In this document: positions 21,761-33,825 of the stretch, piece by piece
Numbering within the stretch: the stretch's first letter is position 1
How the letters are laid out: each line of letters starts with the position of its first letter
Source of the DNA: Sisyra terminalis
Lineage: Eukaryota; Arthropoda; Insecta; Neuroptera; Sisyridae
Length of the DNA stretch: 64,000 bases
Direction of reading: 5' to 3'
Assembly (NCBI GenBank): GCA_958496175.1
Contig: OY292277.1
Coordinates: 43,039,050 to 43,103,049, forward strand
The notes under the pieces: model-generated
Told to the model about the DNA's origin: nothing
What the model saw: only the letters and a program-made list of their open reading frames with translations
Databases searched by the model: none
Made by a program: the position numbers and the translations under genes

Positions 21761-22682
21761 TCCCTTAAATTATTAATCCACCACCCGAAACCTCGTTCAA
21801 AAAAAACCCTCTATTTCTTTTTCATAAGTCCCAAATTCTTTAATTACATTCAAACGAGAACAAATACATTCTACAACACAAGAAATATTGTCCTTGTTCT
21901 CCTAAAATTTAAATCACCGTGAAAGATAACATTTCTCAGAAGGACAATAATTTATCTTTCGTTTGTCAGTCATTGAACATTAAGACGTAAAATGAAGACA
22001 CGCGACTATATATGTCAAGGAAACATAGAATGACTATGGGCAGATGTTAGTTTTGGCCAAAATATCTAGTTTTTTGGTTGAATAGTACAATGTGGAGGAT
22101 ATTTTTATGAATTGAGACAAAAATCTTGAGAAATAATGTATAATAGAAAACATTTTGATTTTCTGAATTCGGATGAACGAATCGAAATAAAAGTTTTAAT
22201 GATATATGAGAACTTGTACTAAGATACAAAAAATCTAGGAAATTACTCACTTTTTGACCAAAAATTTCTTGCGTATTTCATGGTTTCTTTTATCAAAAGA
22301 AACGGTAATCCAAAAGATTGTAATCTTCTGGAAATTTGATTAGGGAGCTTTATATTGCTTTCATTTAACTGGACCTAACCAATTTATCAAGTTTTGTTAA
22401 CATTAAATGACCAATTTTTGGTAAAAAATAATAAAATCCGATTTATATATTTCTAAAGACAATTTGATTAAATATTTTTTGATGTATCTTAAAAAAATGA
22501 ATTGTTTTGGCCTAAGGAAAGAGAAGGAGCATAGTTCATAGTACTTAAGACAAGCTGTAAAGGTTTTTCCTCAGCAATATCGTTTATAACTCTTTGTATT
22601 ATTTATTATAAATACCAAAACTTTTTATGTAATATAAATCCAAATATTACTAATGGATCTTTGCCCATTTCTTGGCCAAATC

Positions 22683-22751
22683 TTCTTGATGCAATAATCG
22701 AATTAAAATCGCATTTAAACCATTCCAAAAATTGGCTTATTGCATCAAGAA
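22683..22751. repeat. 15-bp perfect inverted repeat with 39-nt loop
   Basis: TTCTTGATGCAATAA (22683-22697) is exactly inverted at 22737-22751. Pairing does not continue far into the loop, so it is not a convincing pre-miRNA. It may be a small hairpin or the ends of a tiny MITE. Confidence 0.6.
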
Positions 22752-23894
22752 AGTTGATGGAAAAGTACTACCAAAGATATTTTGGTAATTTTTGAATCAA
22801 ATGAAAATATTTTAAAAGTTGCAGTAAAAAATATGTTTCTTAAGAATCACAAAAATTCAAACGAAAATGCTAAGAAAAGCTTGCGTCCCCTTATCTTCCC
22901 CATTTAATGACTGGAAAAGTTTACAATGAAATCCATGAAACGGTTGATATATATTTGTTTTAATTTTAGAGAATTTGGTCAAAAACGAGTTTTCTAAACT
23001 GTAGTAGAGTACCTAGTGATTATATGCAATTAGTTATGGGCTAAGTTTTATCTCAGAAGCAGGCATGGCCCAATAAGAACTAGAATACAGTTCGTTTAGG
23101 AAACAGTGTTGATTACCCCTAAGGAAAAGCCTTCAGGATGTTGATGAAAAAGAAGAGGAAAAAAGCCCCAAAGAAACTAGTAAATTATTGCAGAAGCATA
23201 TCGGGAAAAATAATTATTTTATAGCATTACATTCTTACAATTCGCCATCCCCTATTTTCATCATAAGTCCAGAAAATTTGTAAAAAGTCAAGTACCTTTA
23301 TATCATATTTATTTGGAAATTTTCTTCTTCGTTTTTTTCCAATGCCAAATCTTTAATGAAATTATCAATGCCAATATGCCGCCCCCATTTCATGTGCCCC
23401 CTGAGGCTATGCACTCCCGGTATCCACTATGGTACGCTACTATTTAGAAGGCATCTTTGAATAGAGTTTAAATCAGTGTTAATCATCCTTTTTTGTCCCA
23501 TACTGTGCCTTTCTGTAATTCTTAAGCTTCCGAAATTTAAATATATAATTTTAAGTAGGTAATATTTGAGAATTGCAGATCTTTTATCATAGTTTCTGTA
23601 CAAGGTCATTTTCCACCCCACCCCCTATCGTAAAGTTTGAATTGAAGATTGAAGAACTTTGGTTAGATCGTAAGACAATGACTCTTTGAAAAGTTTGGTG
23701 ATTTTACGAAAAAGTGTTGACAAAATTCAGGTAAATAATAAGATTAGGTACTAATATTTACTCGTGATCAGTGTTTGTTTCTTAAAAATTGTCCTTTTCA
23801 ATGGTTTCAAGCCTAAAGGGAGACCTGGACCTTTATTAAAAGGAAAAGTGAACTACCCCGTTTTTAGAACCTTATCAGGAATAGATGAGCAATA

Positions 23895-23922
23895 GAATTG
23901 TATCCTCTGGAGGATACAATTC
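23895..23922. repeat. 28-bp palindrome (13-bp arms)
   Basis: GAATTGTATCCTC and GAGGATACAATTC are separated by TG only. The perfect symmetry stands out in unique sequence. It could be a protein-binding palindrome or a collapsed insertion. Confidence 0.7.
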
Positions 23923-24558
23923 AATTATACGAGGGAATAAAATTATCCGTCCAAATAGAAAAAAAAATGTATTATGAACAGAGTTATCAGAAAAAGTAAC
24001 TTTGAAGTAACTTAGTTACTTTACAGTATCTCAGTTACTGTATCTCAGTTCATTTATTATTTGACCAATAATAACAAGAAACTTAGATATTTTATTTAAA
24101 AAAAATGTATTTTATAACTTCAAAAAGTATCTTAGATAACGAAAAATATTCCAAGTTTTCAGTTAACAATAAAATGGGATACCTAACTACCTGATTGTAC
24201 AAAATAAAGTTTACTTGTATTTTAATTTAACTCAAATTAGCCGGAGGCATGTTTTGATGGTTTTATAAATTTCCTATTTCATTTAGAGTTTTACTGTGTT
24301 AGATTATATGACATTCAATAAAAACCTCTTATATTAATTCTTTTTAAGGGCGTTATATTTACAGGGGGCTAGACAAACTTTCCTCTTTCCTAAATTACTA
24401 AAGATAAGAAATACAAAGCATTCAGAGTGACTAAAGAAAATATTTTTAAAAATCTCAAATAGTAACCAAAAATTAGTATTAGAGTTCTTTTTAAGAGAAG
24501 CTAGATATCCAAAGTAACTTCGGATACATTCTAAGAAAGTAACTTATCTAGTATCTAA

Positions 24559-25370
24559 ATACTTTCCAATAATAAAAGTTTTGATTATGGACCTAAGAGG
24601 AAGATTTAATTACATTTTGTACAATGGTACTGTTTTTTTTAAAACTTTTTTCTACGCATAAAAAAATAGAATTTCTTCACTTGCACAATTTGCGTAGAAC
24701 TGCACTTCTGCCTATTAAAGCTCTAGTCTGTACTATTGAAAAGTACTATAAGAAATGTAATATTATATCTTCTTTAAAGTTGGTAAAGTTAAAGTAATGA
24801 AAGTCAATTGAAATTTTTAGACACAACACAACTTGTGTCCATTCTCCAATTTTCCTTCACCACTCGATGCCATACTAAAAAATATATTTTCCCCCCGGAA
24901 AAATCATCATTTACCACCCCTAAAAGCTGCCAGTTAAAACAATATGTACCTAGGTAATACATGCGACACATGACTTGCTTAATACTTTCCAATAATAAAA
25001 GCTTTTATTATAGACATAAGATGAAGATTTAATTATAATTTTTACAATGGTACTGTTTTTTTTTCAAACTTTTTTCCATGCATAAAAAATAGAAAAAAAT
25101 TCTTCGCTTGCGCAATTTGCGTAGAACTACACTTCCGCATATTAAAGCTCTAGTCTGTACTATTGAAAAGTAGTATAAGAAATGAAATATTGGATCTTCT
25201 TTAAAGTCGGTAAAGTTAAAGTAAGGGAAATCAATGAAAATTTTTAGGTTCAACAAAGCTTATGTTATTCTCCAATTTCACCCTCCAGAAAAATCATCAT
25301 TTACCACCCCTAAAAGCTGCCAATTAAGACAATATATACCTAAGTAATATATGCGACACATGACTTGCTT
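24559..25370 (+). repeat. Tandem duplication of a roughly 400-bp unit
   Basis: Unit 1 (24559-24980) and unit 2 (24981-25370) both start AATACTTTCCAATAATAAAA and end GCGACACATGACTTGCTT. They share ACAATGGTACTG, GCTCTAGTCTGTACTATTGA and ATCATCATTTACCACCCCTA in order. Divergence is roughly 10-15 percent by eye, with a small deletion in unit 2. No gene is seen inside. The 62-codon and 75-codon minus frames are not shared intact. Confidence 0.88.
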
Positions 25371-26799
25371 ATTGACATCTCATTTAATTGTGCCTATATA
25401 GCCTTTTGAATGCGGCCTGATTTTCATATTAAAATTTAATAGTTAATTTAATGGTTGTGGACCATTTTCCACCAAATGTCCTGGGTATTGAAAATAACCG
25501 ACACTTCGGAATCACTATTGACAACATGCCGAGTAATCTATTTAAAAAAATAATGAGTTTTTACATAAATTTAACGAAAAAAAATCACATTAAAATTTGA
25601 AAAAAAAAACTTTAAAATTTTGAATTGAAACATGGAGCTTTATAGATTTCCATCTGTATATATCTACTATTATATAGCTAGTGCCAATTGATTGAACTAT
25701 TGAGCAAATTTCAAAATTTATGAAATATGTCTACAATGTCTATCAATGGTAGATATTCAATTTTATTCGTGATTATTGAATTTCGTTCAGGTGAAATAAA
25801 CTGAATAAATCAACAACCGTTTTTTAAATAAATAATTTTCGTGATGAGTATTCCTCTGTGTGTTTCATTGAATTTATTCTAATTAAACATATTTATAATC
25901 TCTGTCATAGTTTTATGACAAAGGATTTGCATACCATTGTTACCCATTATGGTATACAATCCCGAATTTGAATCCCAGCTTGATTTAAATAGCTTTTCCC
26001 CGAGCGTACTACAGGAAAATTTATTTCAATAACGATTTTGTTATTGCCCCCGAAACGAAGAATAAATCGAACAAATTGAATTTTCCGAAGATGGAGCGAA
26101 AGTATATAAACATATAAAAAAAAATGAATAAAAATCATAAATATGCAAACCACGAGCTTTACAAACTTTTATTTCCACTTAGTGTGGACGAGGTTCTTCG
26201 CAACTGTGAAAAAGATGAAATCGAATTAGTTGTTCTTTGCAAAGAGGAAAATATGCAGGGGTAGCTTGTCAATGGAGGCAAAAGAGGCCATACTTAAGAA
26301 GCCAATATCTACCCTTAATGAAAAAAAAGAAGAAAATTGGTACTTCTACTTGTATTTAACTTGCATTTTTTTATTAACCTAATACATTTTATAAAAAGCT
26401 CAATTAGCTACTCTGAAGTCAAATCAAAGGCATATCTCAAATTGTCAACCAAAAAGGTTAATAAAAGTTTTACAGTAGTACTAGAAACAACCCCCAACCA
26501 CTTAGTCTATGTAAATTGTACACAGTTCATGAGTAGTCTTACAAATTTTTATATTTATTGAGGGTGGCAAATATTCACCTCTCGCTTTGGTCGAACTTTC
26601 GGATGTTTTTTCATCGAATTCGGAGCTTAAATTTTATCAAAAAATTAATGCGAGAACCCTATTTTCATAGTTTTTTTTTTTTAAATACTATATGCTTTCT
26701 GAAGCTAGTTTCCCGGAATTATTTTTTTTTGTTTCAAGCTATCGCTGAAGACCTTAAAAAATATAACCCGATAAATATCGAAATGAATTGATTTTCGAA
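25371..26799. other. AT-rich intergenic sequence, no gene seen
   Basis: Open frames at 26337-26561 and 26558-26791 are AT-biased without recognisable motifs. No bounded repeat found. Confidence 0.5.
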
Positions 26800-26856
26800 G
26801 GGGTTGGAACTCGGAGGGTCGGAACCAGCATGGGATGGGGTTCAGGTTGCCAAGAG

Positions 26857-26866
26857 CTATAAATAG
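26857..26866. promoter_or_regulatory. CTATAAATAG: MEF2 consensus or TATA box
   Basis: The decamer exactly fits YTAWWWWTAR (MEF2) and contains a canonical TATAAATA. No initiator motif is evident about 30 bp downstream on the + strand, so I favour neither a promoter nor an enhancer reading. Confidence 0.3.
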
Positions 26867-27222
26867 AGAGGGGTTATATGTTCAAAGCTCGAAAGCTCCC
26901 ACGAATCGAATGCCACATTTTTATGGGGCTACGATATGTAGTGATGCCGTTAAATAAAACTTTGCACGTAGATCGAGTGTGCGATACGGGATGGATATGG
27001 CGAAACGGTGGCGGGCACCCTGCCGGGAGTCGTGGGGGTACCGCGGATTGAGATCGGGAATGTGTACGGGCGACGCGGTTTACCGATAGCACGGAGATTT
27101 GTTTTACGACCGGGATTTAGAATATTGTTTTTGCACTAACACGTTTGGCGTTTGTTTCGTATACTCAATTCCAATTGGTCCAATATCGATACATATATAT
27201 AATGCATGTATCCGGAAATATA

Positions 27223-27232
27223 ATGACGTCAT
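27223..27232. promoter_or_regulatory. ATGACGTCAT palindrome (CRE/ATF type)
   Basis: TGACGTCA at 27224-27231 is the full cAMP response element consensus, within a longer near-palindromic AT-rich context. It is a single site, so significance is modest. Confidence 0.3.
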
Positions 27233-27800
27233 ATATTGATGCATAATTTGTATGTGTAGGTGTCCCAGAGTGGGGAACGGAGGCAATGGACGAACGGTAG
27301 CCTAAAAAAAACACACACACACAGTCGACATAGAAAAGCCCACTTTGATAAACATTCGATATTTTATACTGGCATTTGTTTCACATCCAAAGCCAACTGC
27401 AAACATTGAGAATTATTTATAGACAGATTAATGTGTGTATTGGCACAAATACACACGAGTTTTCATATCCATCAATGCCACCCCATTTTACCACCGAGAG
27501 CAATGCATTTTATTTTCAACCAGAACATTTCGAATCGTAAAATCATTAAAATGTTTCTCCGTAAATATACATCCGAAAGGCAATTCAATTGGGTCAAGGA
27601 TATGGGCTTGTACTGTGGTAGAATGGACCCAATTGTGTAAACAATGGGTCGTAAACTGGACGGCATTTGTTTAATATTGGTGCCGGTGACCTTGGAATGT
27701 GTGTTTGGGGATGAGGGATGATGGCTCGTTTGGGAGTGCAGCGGCAAAAGATCAACCGAAATTAGGCTGCTGATTCCTACCTAATGCCATATAATTGTTT

Positions 27801-29964
27801 AGAAAGTTTCGTTATGATACAGCCATAAAAAATAAATGGTCCAAGTTTTATGGACAAGCAGCAGATGATGGGTAATTGCTCGCTTTTGGTTATAGCTCGA
27901 AAAAAATATTCCCTTTTTTTTATTGGGTCCGATCAAAGAGTTTCTACTTCTTCCTTTTGGGAAATGTAACGGTACTGCTATTATTTCTTCTGGTTTCCGA
28001 AAACCACTCCAAATGATCAATTCCACACTAATTGTTCGGTGATACTAAACCCTACAAATCTGATATTACCTTCCTTAACTTCTTAAAATTCACAAATAGT
28101 ACTCATGAGTCCATGACTATAATTTTATAGTACTTTTATTAGAATTTTTATTGTTATTTCAAAAAAAGATGTTTCAAATCTTTGATATCGATAAACTAGA
28201 AAAAAATGCATAAATTTTTTATAAGATACATTGTGTAAATTTAATTGAAAAATTTTATAATTTAAAATACATTAAGGGGTAGAGCCTTACCTTATTGGTT
28301 AATTGATTAAATTAAAACTGAAATTTACATCATTTTCGTATAATATACAATACCAATCGCTTTTCAGCCATCTATTTGAAGTGTTTCTTTCAAGAAAATT
28401 ACTATATGAATACTGTGCAAGGTGAACCCAACATTATGTAGATAGTATACCTTAATATTCTTAGTATCATATACCAACTATGTATTTTAAACTATGTAAG
28501 TTTTAGGTATAAAAGTGTCTAATGTTTGTAATCGAGAATTCAGGAAGCACTTGACCAATGACTAAAAACTATTTTATTTAGTAAATAAATCATGCAATTA
28601 AACATAAAATCATACCTAAAAATAATTGGTTAAAATGTCCTTAATTATATAGAGCACAAAATAATTTTAGAATGGTTTTTATATGAATGTTTATAACGAC
28701 CAAACAAGTTGGTAACCACCGTTATCACTTGTAATTTCTAAACAGGATACTCCCTGTTTACATGTTTATCAAACAATTATCCAATTAATAAGTCCTAAGG
28801 AGAGAGATCCATCTGCTTTTCTAAAGTTTTTAGGAGAAGGAAAACGCCGTTTTGTTTTTATTACTAATTTAGAATAATTTTGCTTTTAAGATCTTTTCTC
28901 AGACTTTGATTTTCCTTATCCCTATATAACTATATACCTATATATACGGATAAATCCGGAGAACCAATCGGAAATCCTAGTTGTAGAATAGTATCTCCCT
29001 AAAAATATTTCATGAAAAATAGGTTGCAAAGACTCACAAACTCATCTTTGATTATTCAAAAGTTATTAGATCTCATGAAGAACCAAGGTTCCAAGTCTTC
29101 ACTTACTATACTCTTGCTATGAAAGTATGGCTTGGACGTTTCATAGAAGAATTGAATAACTAACCATAAAAAAGAACAACAAAACATTAACCATTTCATT
29201 GTTCCATTGAGTTGTGGTAAGAAATTAACTCCCTAGTTTTGAATATTGTACCATGCCATCCAATTCTTTTAAGGAAAACCCAAACCATACTACTTTTTAA
29301 TTAAGAATTAGGATTTGTCGAGTTGGGACCTCAATTCTTTTATAGCAATATTTGTCATAGTAATCGAATTAAAGACAATAGTTTTATGTAGGAACTCATA
29401 CATCAAATCAGTTCAAAAAAATTCTTTAAAAGAAACTAAAATGACTTAAAGTATAAAATGAGCTTAGAACCACTATAGTGAATATATAATACAAATTATA
29501 AAGATTTGAAGAAAAATAAATAGAAACAAATATAAGCTATTGGTAAAGAAGCAATAATTATTAGTAAATTAAAAAAAAAACATAGAAAAATGTTAATTAC
29601 GTCGAAAAGAACAAGATTATTTGGCTTAGTTTTTGTATTGTTTTTGAATATTTTAAACCATAGTTTTTGAATTGGATATTCCAATTTGATTTATAGTCCT
29701 TGGAGGTTGAAGAGTTAAAGTTACAGATTTCTTAACTTCTTATTATTGCTTAAATTCAAATCCTAGCGTTCATACTAAATTTCAGCATTTTAAAACTTTA
29801 AAAATACCTATTTTGAATAAAAGATATGTACTCTCCTGTATGGGGGCTTATGGGTGGAAGTTGCAGATTTCGTAATTGTTGTGTCATTTGATTATTAGTT
29901 CTGGCCAGCATACTAAATTTCTACACCTCGTGAAGTACCTACTCCCGACATTTTAATGATTGAG
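27801..29964. other. AT-rich intergenic sequence, no gene seen
   Basis: No recognisable gene or bounded element. Open frames here are short and AT-driven. Confidence 0.5.
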
Positions 29965-30085
29965 TGACAAAATATTAGATAAACATTGAGAGTATTTTTG
30001 GTAACAACTTTACGTTAATACCCTGTGAAACTTTTAGAGCATATAGTACCAAATTTGTATTCCTTTAGACATTTGTCCAACCATT
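29965..30085 (+). repeat. Dispersed repeat R, fragment (copy 3)
   Basis: ATAAACATTGAGAGTATTTT, then GGTAACAACTTTACGTTAAT, ACCCTGTGAAA and ATAGTACCAAATTTGTA parallel 13425-13520. Only this fragment is recognisable. Confidence 0.55.
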
Positions 30086-30289
30086 TCAATATTAAGTCCA
30101 GAATAATAATGCTTTTTATCTTTTACGAGTTAATATGTCAATCTTATAAAATGTCTTTTGAAAATGGGACTTTGAAATACGCTGATAAAGGGCAATTGAA
30201 TGACCATAAATTTAAAAAAAAATATTACTTTCCGGTCCCTCAATATAATCAAATTTTGAAATTAATATAATTATTTTTCCATCTTCACA

Positions 30290-30640
30290 TATTAATGCAC
30301 ATTGAAATGGGACGTTATAGAAAAATGGAAAAAATTACAATCACCGATTGGGTCCCAAACGTGGAAGTATTGTGATAAGTCAATGCCAAAAGAACTATCA
30401 TCAATAATCGATATGGTGACCCAAAGAAAAAAGGTAATTGACCGAATCACATTCTAAGAGGAAAATAGAAAATTAATCAAACTTGATGAATTGAAATCCT
30501 GGATTTCATGAGTCGAGAAATGGATTACCCTAATTTTAAGAACCTTGCCAAGGACAATGCTGGAAGGAAGAATTCAACCATGGGGAAACTAAATCTGCCT
30601 TCCAGCAGTAAACGAATGACAAAAACATACAAGAGTATGT
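30290..30640 (+). repeat. Diverged retroelement-like fragment, copy 1
   Basis: It shares an ordered series with 47900-48200: CCAAACGTGGAAGT, ATCACATTCTAAGAGGAAAA, a DYPN(F/L)K-L-KD-type peptide in one frame, and ATTCAACCA-G-GGGAAAC. Stops and frameshifts interrupt any reading frame. The peptide pattern resembles the C-terminal tail of non-LTR polyproteins, but I cannot assign a clade. Confidence 0.4.
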
Positions 30641-30880
30641 AAAAAGAATATTTGTTCTTCTAAATGTGTTCATTTCACCTACAAAAAAAAACGATTTGTG
30701 AGGTTTAATTATTTACATTTATTTCTTTAAACAACAATTGTATTAACTTTTCGGTGAAATAAAACCAGCAAAAGTGTCAGGATAACCGTTTCTATCCTGA
30801 CATAAATACTTGGGATATTCTGCTTAAAATTTTGAAATTTTAACTGATAGAAATTTTCTTAGACTTTGGTGAGTCTATAA

Positions 30881-31169
30881 CAGTGGTCGGGGAACCGGGG
30901 TAAATTACTCCAAATGGGGTAAAGATGATTTTTTTTTGGGTAATAGGGAAATTTTGAAGTCCCAATTTTGAAGTAATTATATCAAACATGAAGCGACATC
31001 ATTTTTCCAAAACCTATACTACAAATAAGTAAATGTAAATTAATTCAATAAATAATGTTTATTTAAAATTTACATTGATTGTTTTCTTTTCAGAATAGGG
31101 GGGGGGGTATAATATCGACTTACATAAAAATATTTTGGGGTAATGGTTAAGAAGGTTCCCTGACCGCTG
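30881..31169. mobile_element. hAT-type MITE (CAGTGGTCGGGGAACC family)
   Basis: This is a 289-bp element. Its left end CAGTGGTCGGGGAACC and right end GGTTCCCTGACCGCTG are inverted repeats. The flanks GTCTATAA (30873-30880) and GTCTAGAA (31170-31177) match at 7 of 8, consistent with a hAT target duplication. A G9 run occurs inside near 31099. Confidence 0.82.
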
Positions 31170-31177
31170 GTCTAGAA

Positions 31178-32239
31178 CTATAAAATTTGGTATAACTTTT
31201 TTGAATATAAAGTACATCAACTTCAACTTTAATAAATTTTTGGAAATTTTTTTCGTAAGAAATTCAAATAAAGGACGAAAAATTTCATAAATATTTAAAT
31301 TTTTTAAAACAAGAAACACAAGTTTGGATATTTTGAACAACAAAATTGCCGTCATTACTAGAGTTTGAGATAAAAAGGCTTAGTAAATCTATCCCCTTGT
31401 ATAAATAAGGAATAGAAGAAGCACAAATTTGGTATAAGTAGCTTTTGTACAAGTCAGTATCCCGGATTGTGTTCATGAGTTTAAATTATGGAAAGTACAT
31501 AAAAAAATTAGCCATATTTTCATTTAATTTAAATACTTTATTTTAAATCCCTGATAGATCAATATAAAGACCCAAGTAAGGATAATAGAGATTTGTTTTC
31601 ATGCGTTTATTTCTTCTCGCAAATGTTTAATTTTGAAAGTGTTTTAAGTTTTTGTGGGATGTTGAAAAATAAAAAAGAAAACACCAAAATATTCAATATT
31701 TTGCCAAGATTTGTTTTGAACATAAAAAATCCCAAGTCTTTGTATTTTAGATTAAGATTTCACTGCATAGTTAAAGCATCGTTTAGAGTTTAATGACTTA
31801 TTTGTATAAATCACATATGAAATTGATATGTTTTGGTTTGAATTGAAAAAAATCGTTGACAAAAGCATAATCGAGGCTTAGGCCTTAAAACTCTGTATAC
31901 ATATAATATACGAAAACGGCTGGTATGACATGTAGATATAATGCAGCTACATAAAAGCATAGAAAACGTTTATCGTTAGTTGTGAATGCACCATAAATAA
32001 ATAATGAAACCGAAACAAATGTCTATATTTATGTGTATACATATGTAAAAAGGAGTTTACAGCTTTTTGTGTTTTTAAATAGCGCGATGAAGACTGAAAA
32101 TAAACCAACATCGTCCAAAAAGAACGACACCAACACTACAAATTTCGAGCACCGACACATATTTAGTGATTAACATAAATTAACGTTATTTATTACAACT
32201 ATTAGTATGTCATTCATTTAAGTTGAGTCAGGGAAAAAC
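31178..32239. other. AT-rich intergenic sequence, no gene seen
   Basis: The open frames at 31059-31355, 31285-31476 and 31593-31793 have no recognisable motifs. No element boundaries seen. Confidence 0.5.
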
Positions 32240-32720
32240 ATTTAAAAAGTTTCCTTCTCTTCACACGATTGCCACCTCCCCCCACCTCATTCTCACCGTT
32301 AATGAATTAAAGCAAAACAACAATGGTAATTAATGCAAAGATGAATAGCTCGTTATTGTACGACACGAATGTGTGGATGTGTCCCCATTATTGTGTAAGA
32401 GCAAGTGAAAGCGAGAAGGGGTCGAGTGAGATGGCAGTTGGGAACGATCGTATCCAGATTCGCATTCACCCCGCACTCTTGGTCTGTTGTCGGTTTACCC
32501 TCGTGGCCGCTCTGTTAGCCGCACGGCTCTACTAAGCTCCCGTCTTCCTTCCCATTTTCGGGCCACAAAAGAGGGACACAATTGAGGGACTACACACATG
32601 TACAAAAACATACACACATATGTCTGCATACACAATGAAGAAGGCCTCATGAATGAAAAGTACAGTAGACAAATAAAAATACACATATGAAACCATCCCA
32701 AAATTATGCCCAATCAACCA
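32240..32720. other. Balanced-composition island, candidate regulatory DNA
   Basis: Less AT-rich unique sequence with short overlapping frames on both strands and no protein resemblance. Candidate regulatory module by composition and position only. Confidence 0.3.
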
Positions 32721-33297
32721 TTGGGCTTCGCCCAAAAAATCATTCTTGTCCTTTGTTCAATATTCAAATGAGCCATGAAAGTTATAACTTACATATTTTC
32801 AATATTTTAACGAATTTTATTTATGAATTCGTAAAAAAGTTTACAGTATTTAAATTACTTGACTCCTAACATCTACTTTTCATTCAACCAACTAATATTC
32901 AGTTTATAGTACATCAAATTATAATGATAATGAAATATTTGACAATGAACAAAGAAAAGTTTGTTTTGCAACTAAAATTATGCCAAATCGTTTAGGAAAT
33001 ATATATTTCTTTTATTGATAGTTATTTCTTTTATTTCTTTTATTTAACGCTTTAAATGAAATAAAAAGCGTTAAATTTGTTTTGCTATTTTTCGATTTAA
33101 CACTAGCATTGATTTTAACTATAGGAAATTAATAATATAATTACATCTACTTTTCAATTGCAAGTACATATACCAATTTGAATTAGTAACAATGGCAGTA
33201 TATATTGAGTCGCCATCTCTGTATCAGTTAGTGAACTTCCCATAAACCTGTTTCGTATTTCAATTGTTCAATGCAAAATTTAAGTTTATATTTGTGG
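32721..33297. other. AT-rich intergenic sequence, no gene seen
   Basis: A short TTATTTCTTT direct repeat occurs at about 33010-33050, followed by an AACGCTTTAAATGAAATAAA / AAAGCGTTAAA inverted pattern. Nothing else supportable. Confidence 0.45.
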
Positions 33298-33299
33298 TA

Positions 33300-33823
33300 C
33301 CGTCTTTATCCGAAAATAAGATACTGTATTACTTTCTTTTATTATCAAATTACTCGCCAGGGCTTATTTTCGGGTGTGGGCAAAAGTAAAAGTATATTTA
33401 TATATTTTTATTTAATATTTCTTTATTTTACACAGAATGCAGAAATTTAAATTTATTCAATTACAGGCATGTCATCTTCTTCTGGAACATCGTCATAAAT
33501 TATCAGATTCGGATTTCTGTTCTGATTTTCCTCCAAATCCATTTCCTGTTGAATCATTGGTCCGAATTTCTCATGTTTTGCAATATAGCTATCGTTAAAT
33601 GAATATTGCTTGTAGCCTGTTCGTAGTGCATTGGAAACACAACTGGTAGTTATTTTGTTCCATGACTTTTTATCCAAATCACAACTTCTTGTAAACCTGG
33701 TTTACATTATTTACATTATTTTAAATAGGGTTTATTTTCGGGAGAGGTCTTATATTACAAAAAGTTCCGAAAATCACGACAGGGCTTAATTTCGGGGGAT
33801 GCCTTATTTTCAGAAAAAGACGA
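33300..33823. mobile_element. TA-flanked element with pogo-like transposase remnant
   Basis: This is a 524-bp element between TA dinucleotides (33298-33299 and 33824-33825). Its inverted ends are CCGTCTTTATCCGAAAATAA and TTATTTTCAGAAAAAGACGA. Three subterminal AGGGCTTATTTTCGGG-type repeats (33359, 33725, 33781) may be transposase binding sites. It holds a C-terminal transposase-like frame on the - strand, so it is an internally deleted member of the Tc1/mariner/pogo superfamily. Confidence 0.72.
33453..33677 (-). pseudogene. Probable pogo/Tigger-type DDE transposase C-terminus
   Basis: This 74-codon frame opens KKSWNKITTSCVSNALRTGY, which resembles the AW-x-V-T-x-x-T-I-x-N-C-F helix following the DDE domain of Tigger/jerky-like transposases. 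It ends in an acidic tail (DDVPEEDDMPVIE). The DNA-binding and catalytic parts are missing. It lies entirely within the TIR-bounded element, which supports transposase origin, but the family call is tentative. Confidence 0.5.
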
Positions 33824-33825
33824 TA

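Larger units (their letters stand above)
21761..24558. other. AT-rich intergenic sequence with two short palindromes
   Basis: No gene is supportable. Two exact inverted repeats are present (22683-22751 and 23895-23922, listed separately), and AGTAAC/GTATCT-rich sequence related to 13825-13980 appears from about 23990. Confidence 0.5.
26800..27800. other. Balanced-composition island, candidate regulatory DNA
   Basis: This is one of the most GC-rich intergenic stretches (around 26990-27090) and includes CGGGCACCCTGCCGGGAG. It contains a TATAAATAG/MEF2-type site and a full CRE palindrome, both listed separately, and a CA repeat at 27309-27322. Several 60-90 codon frames overlap on both strands, which argues against any one being coding. 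Candidate enhancer or promoter by inference. Confidence 0.35.
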
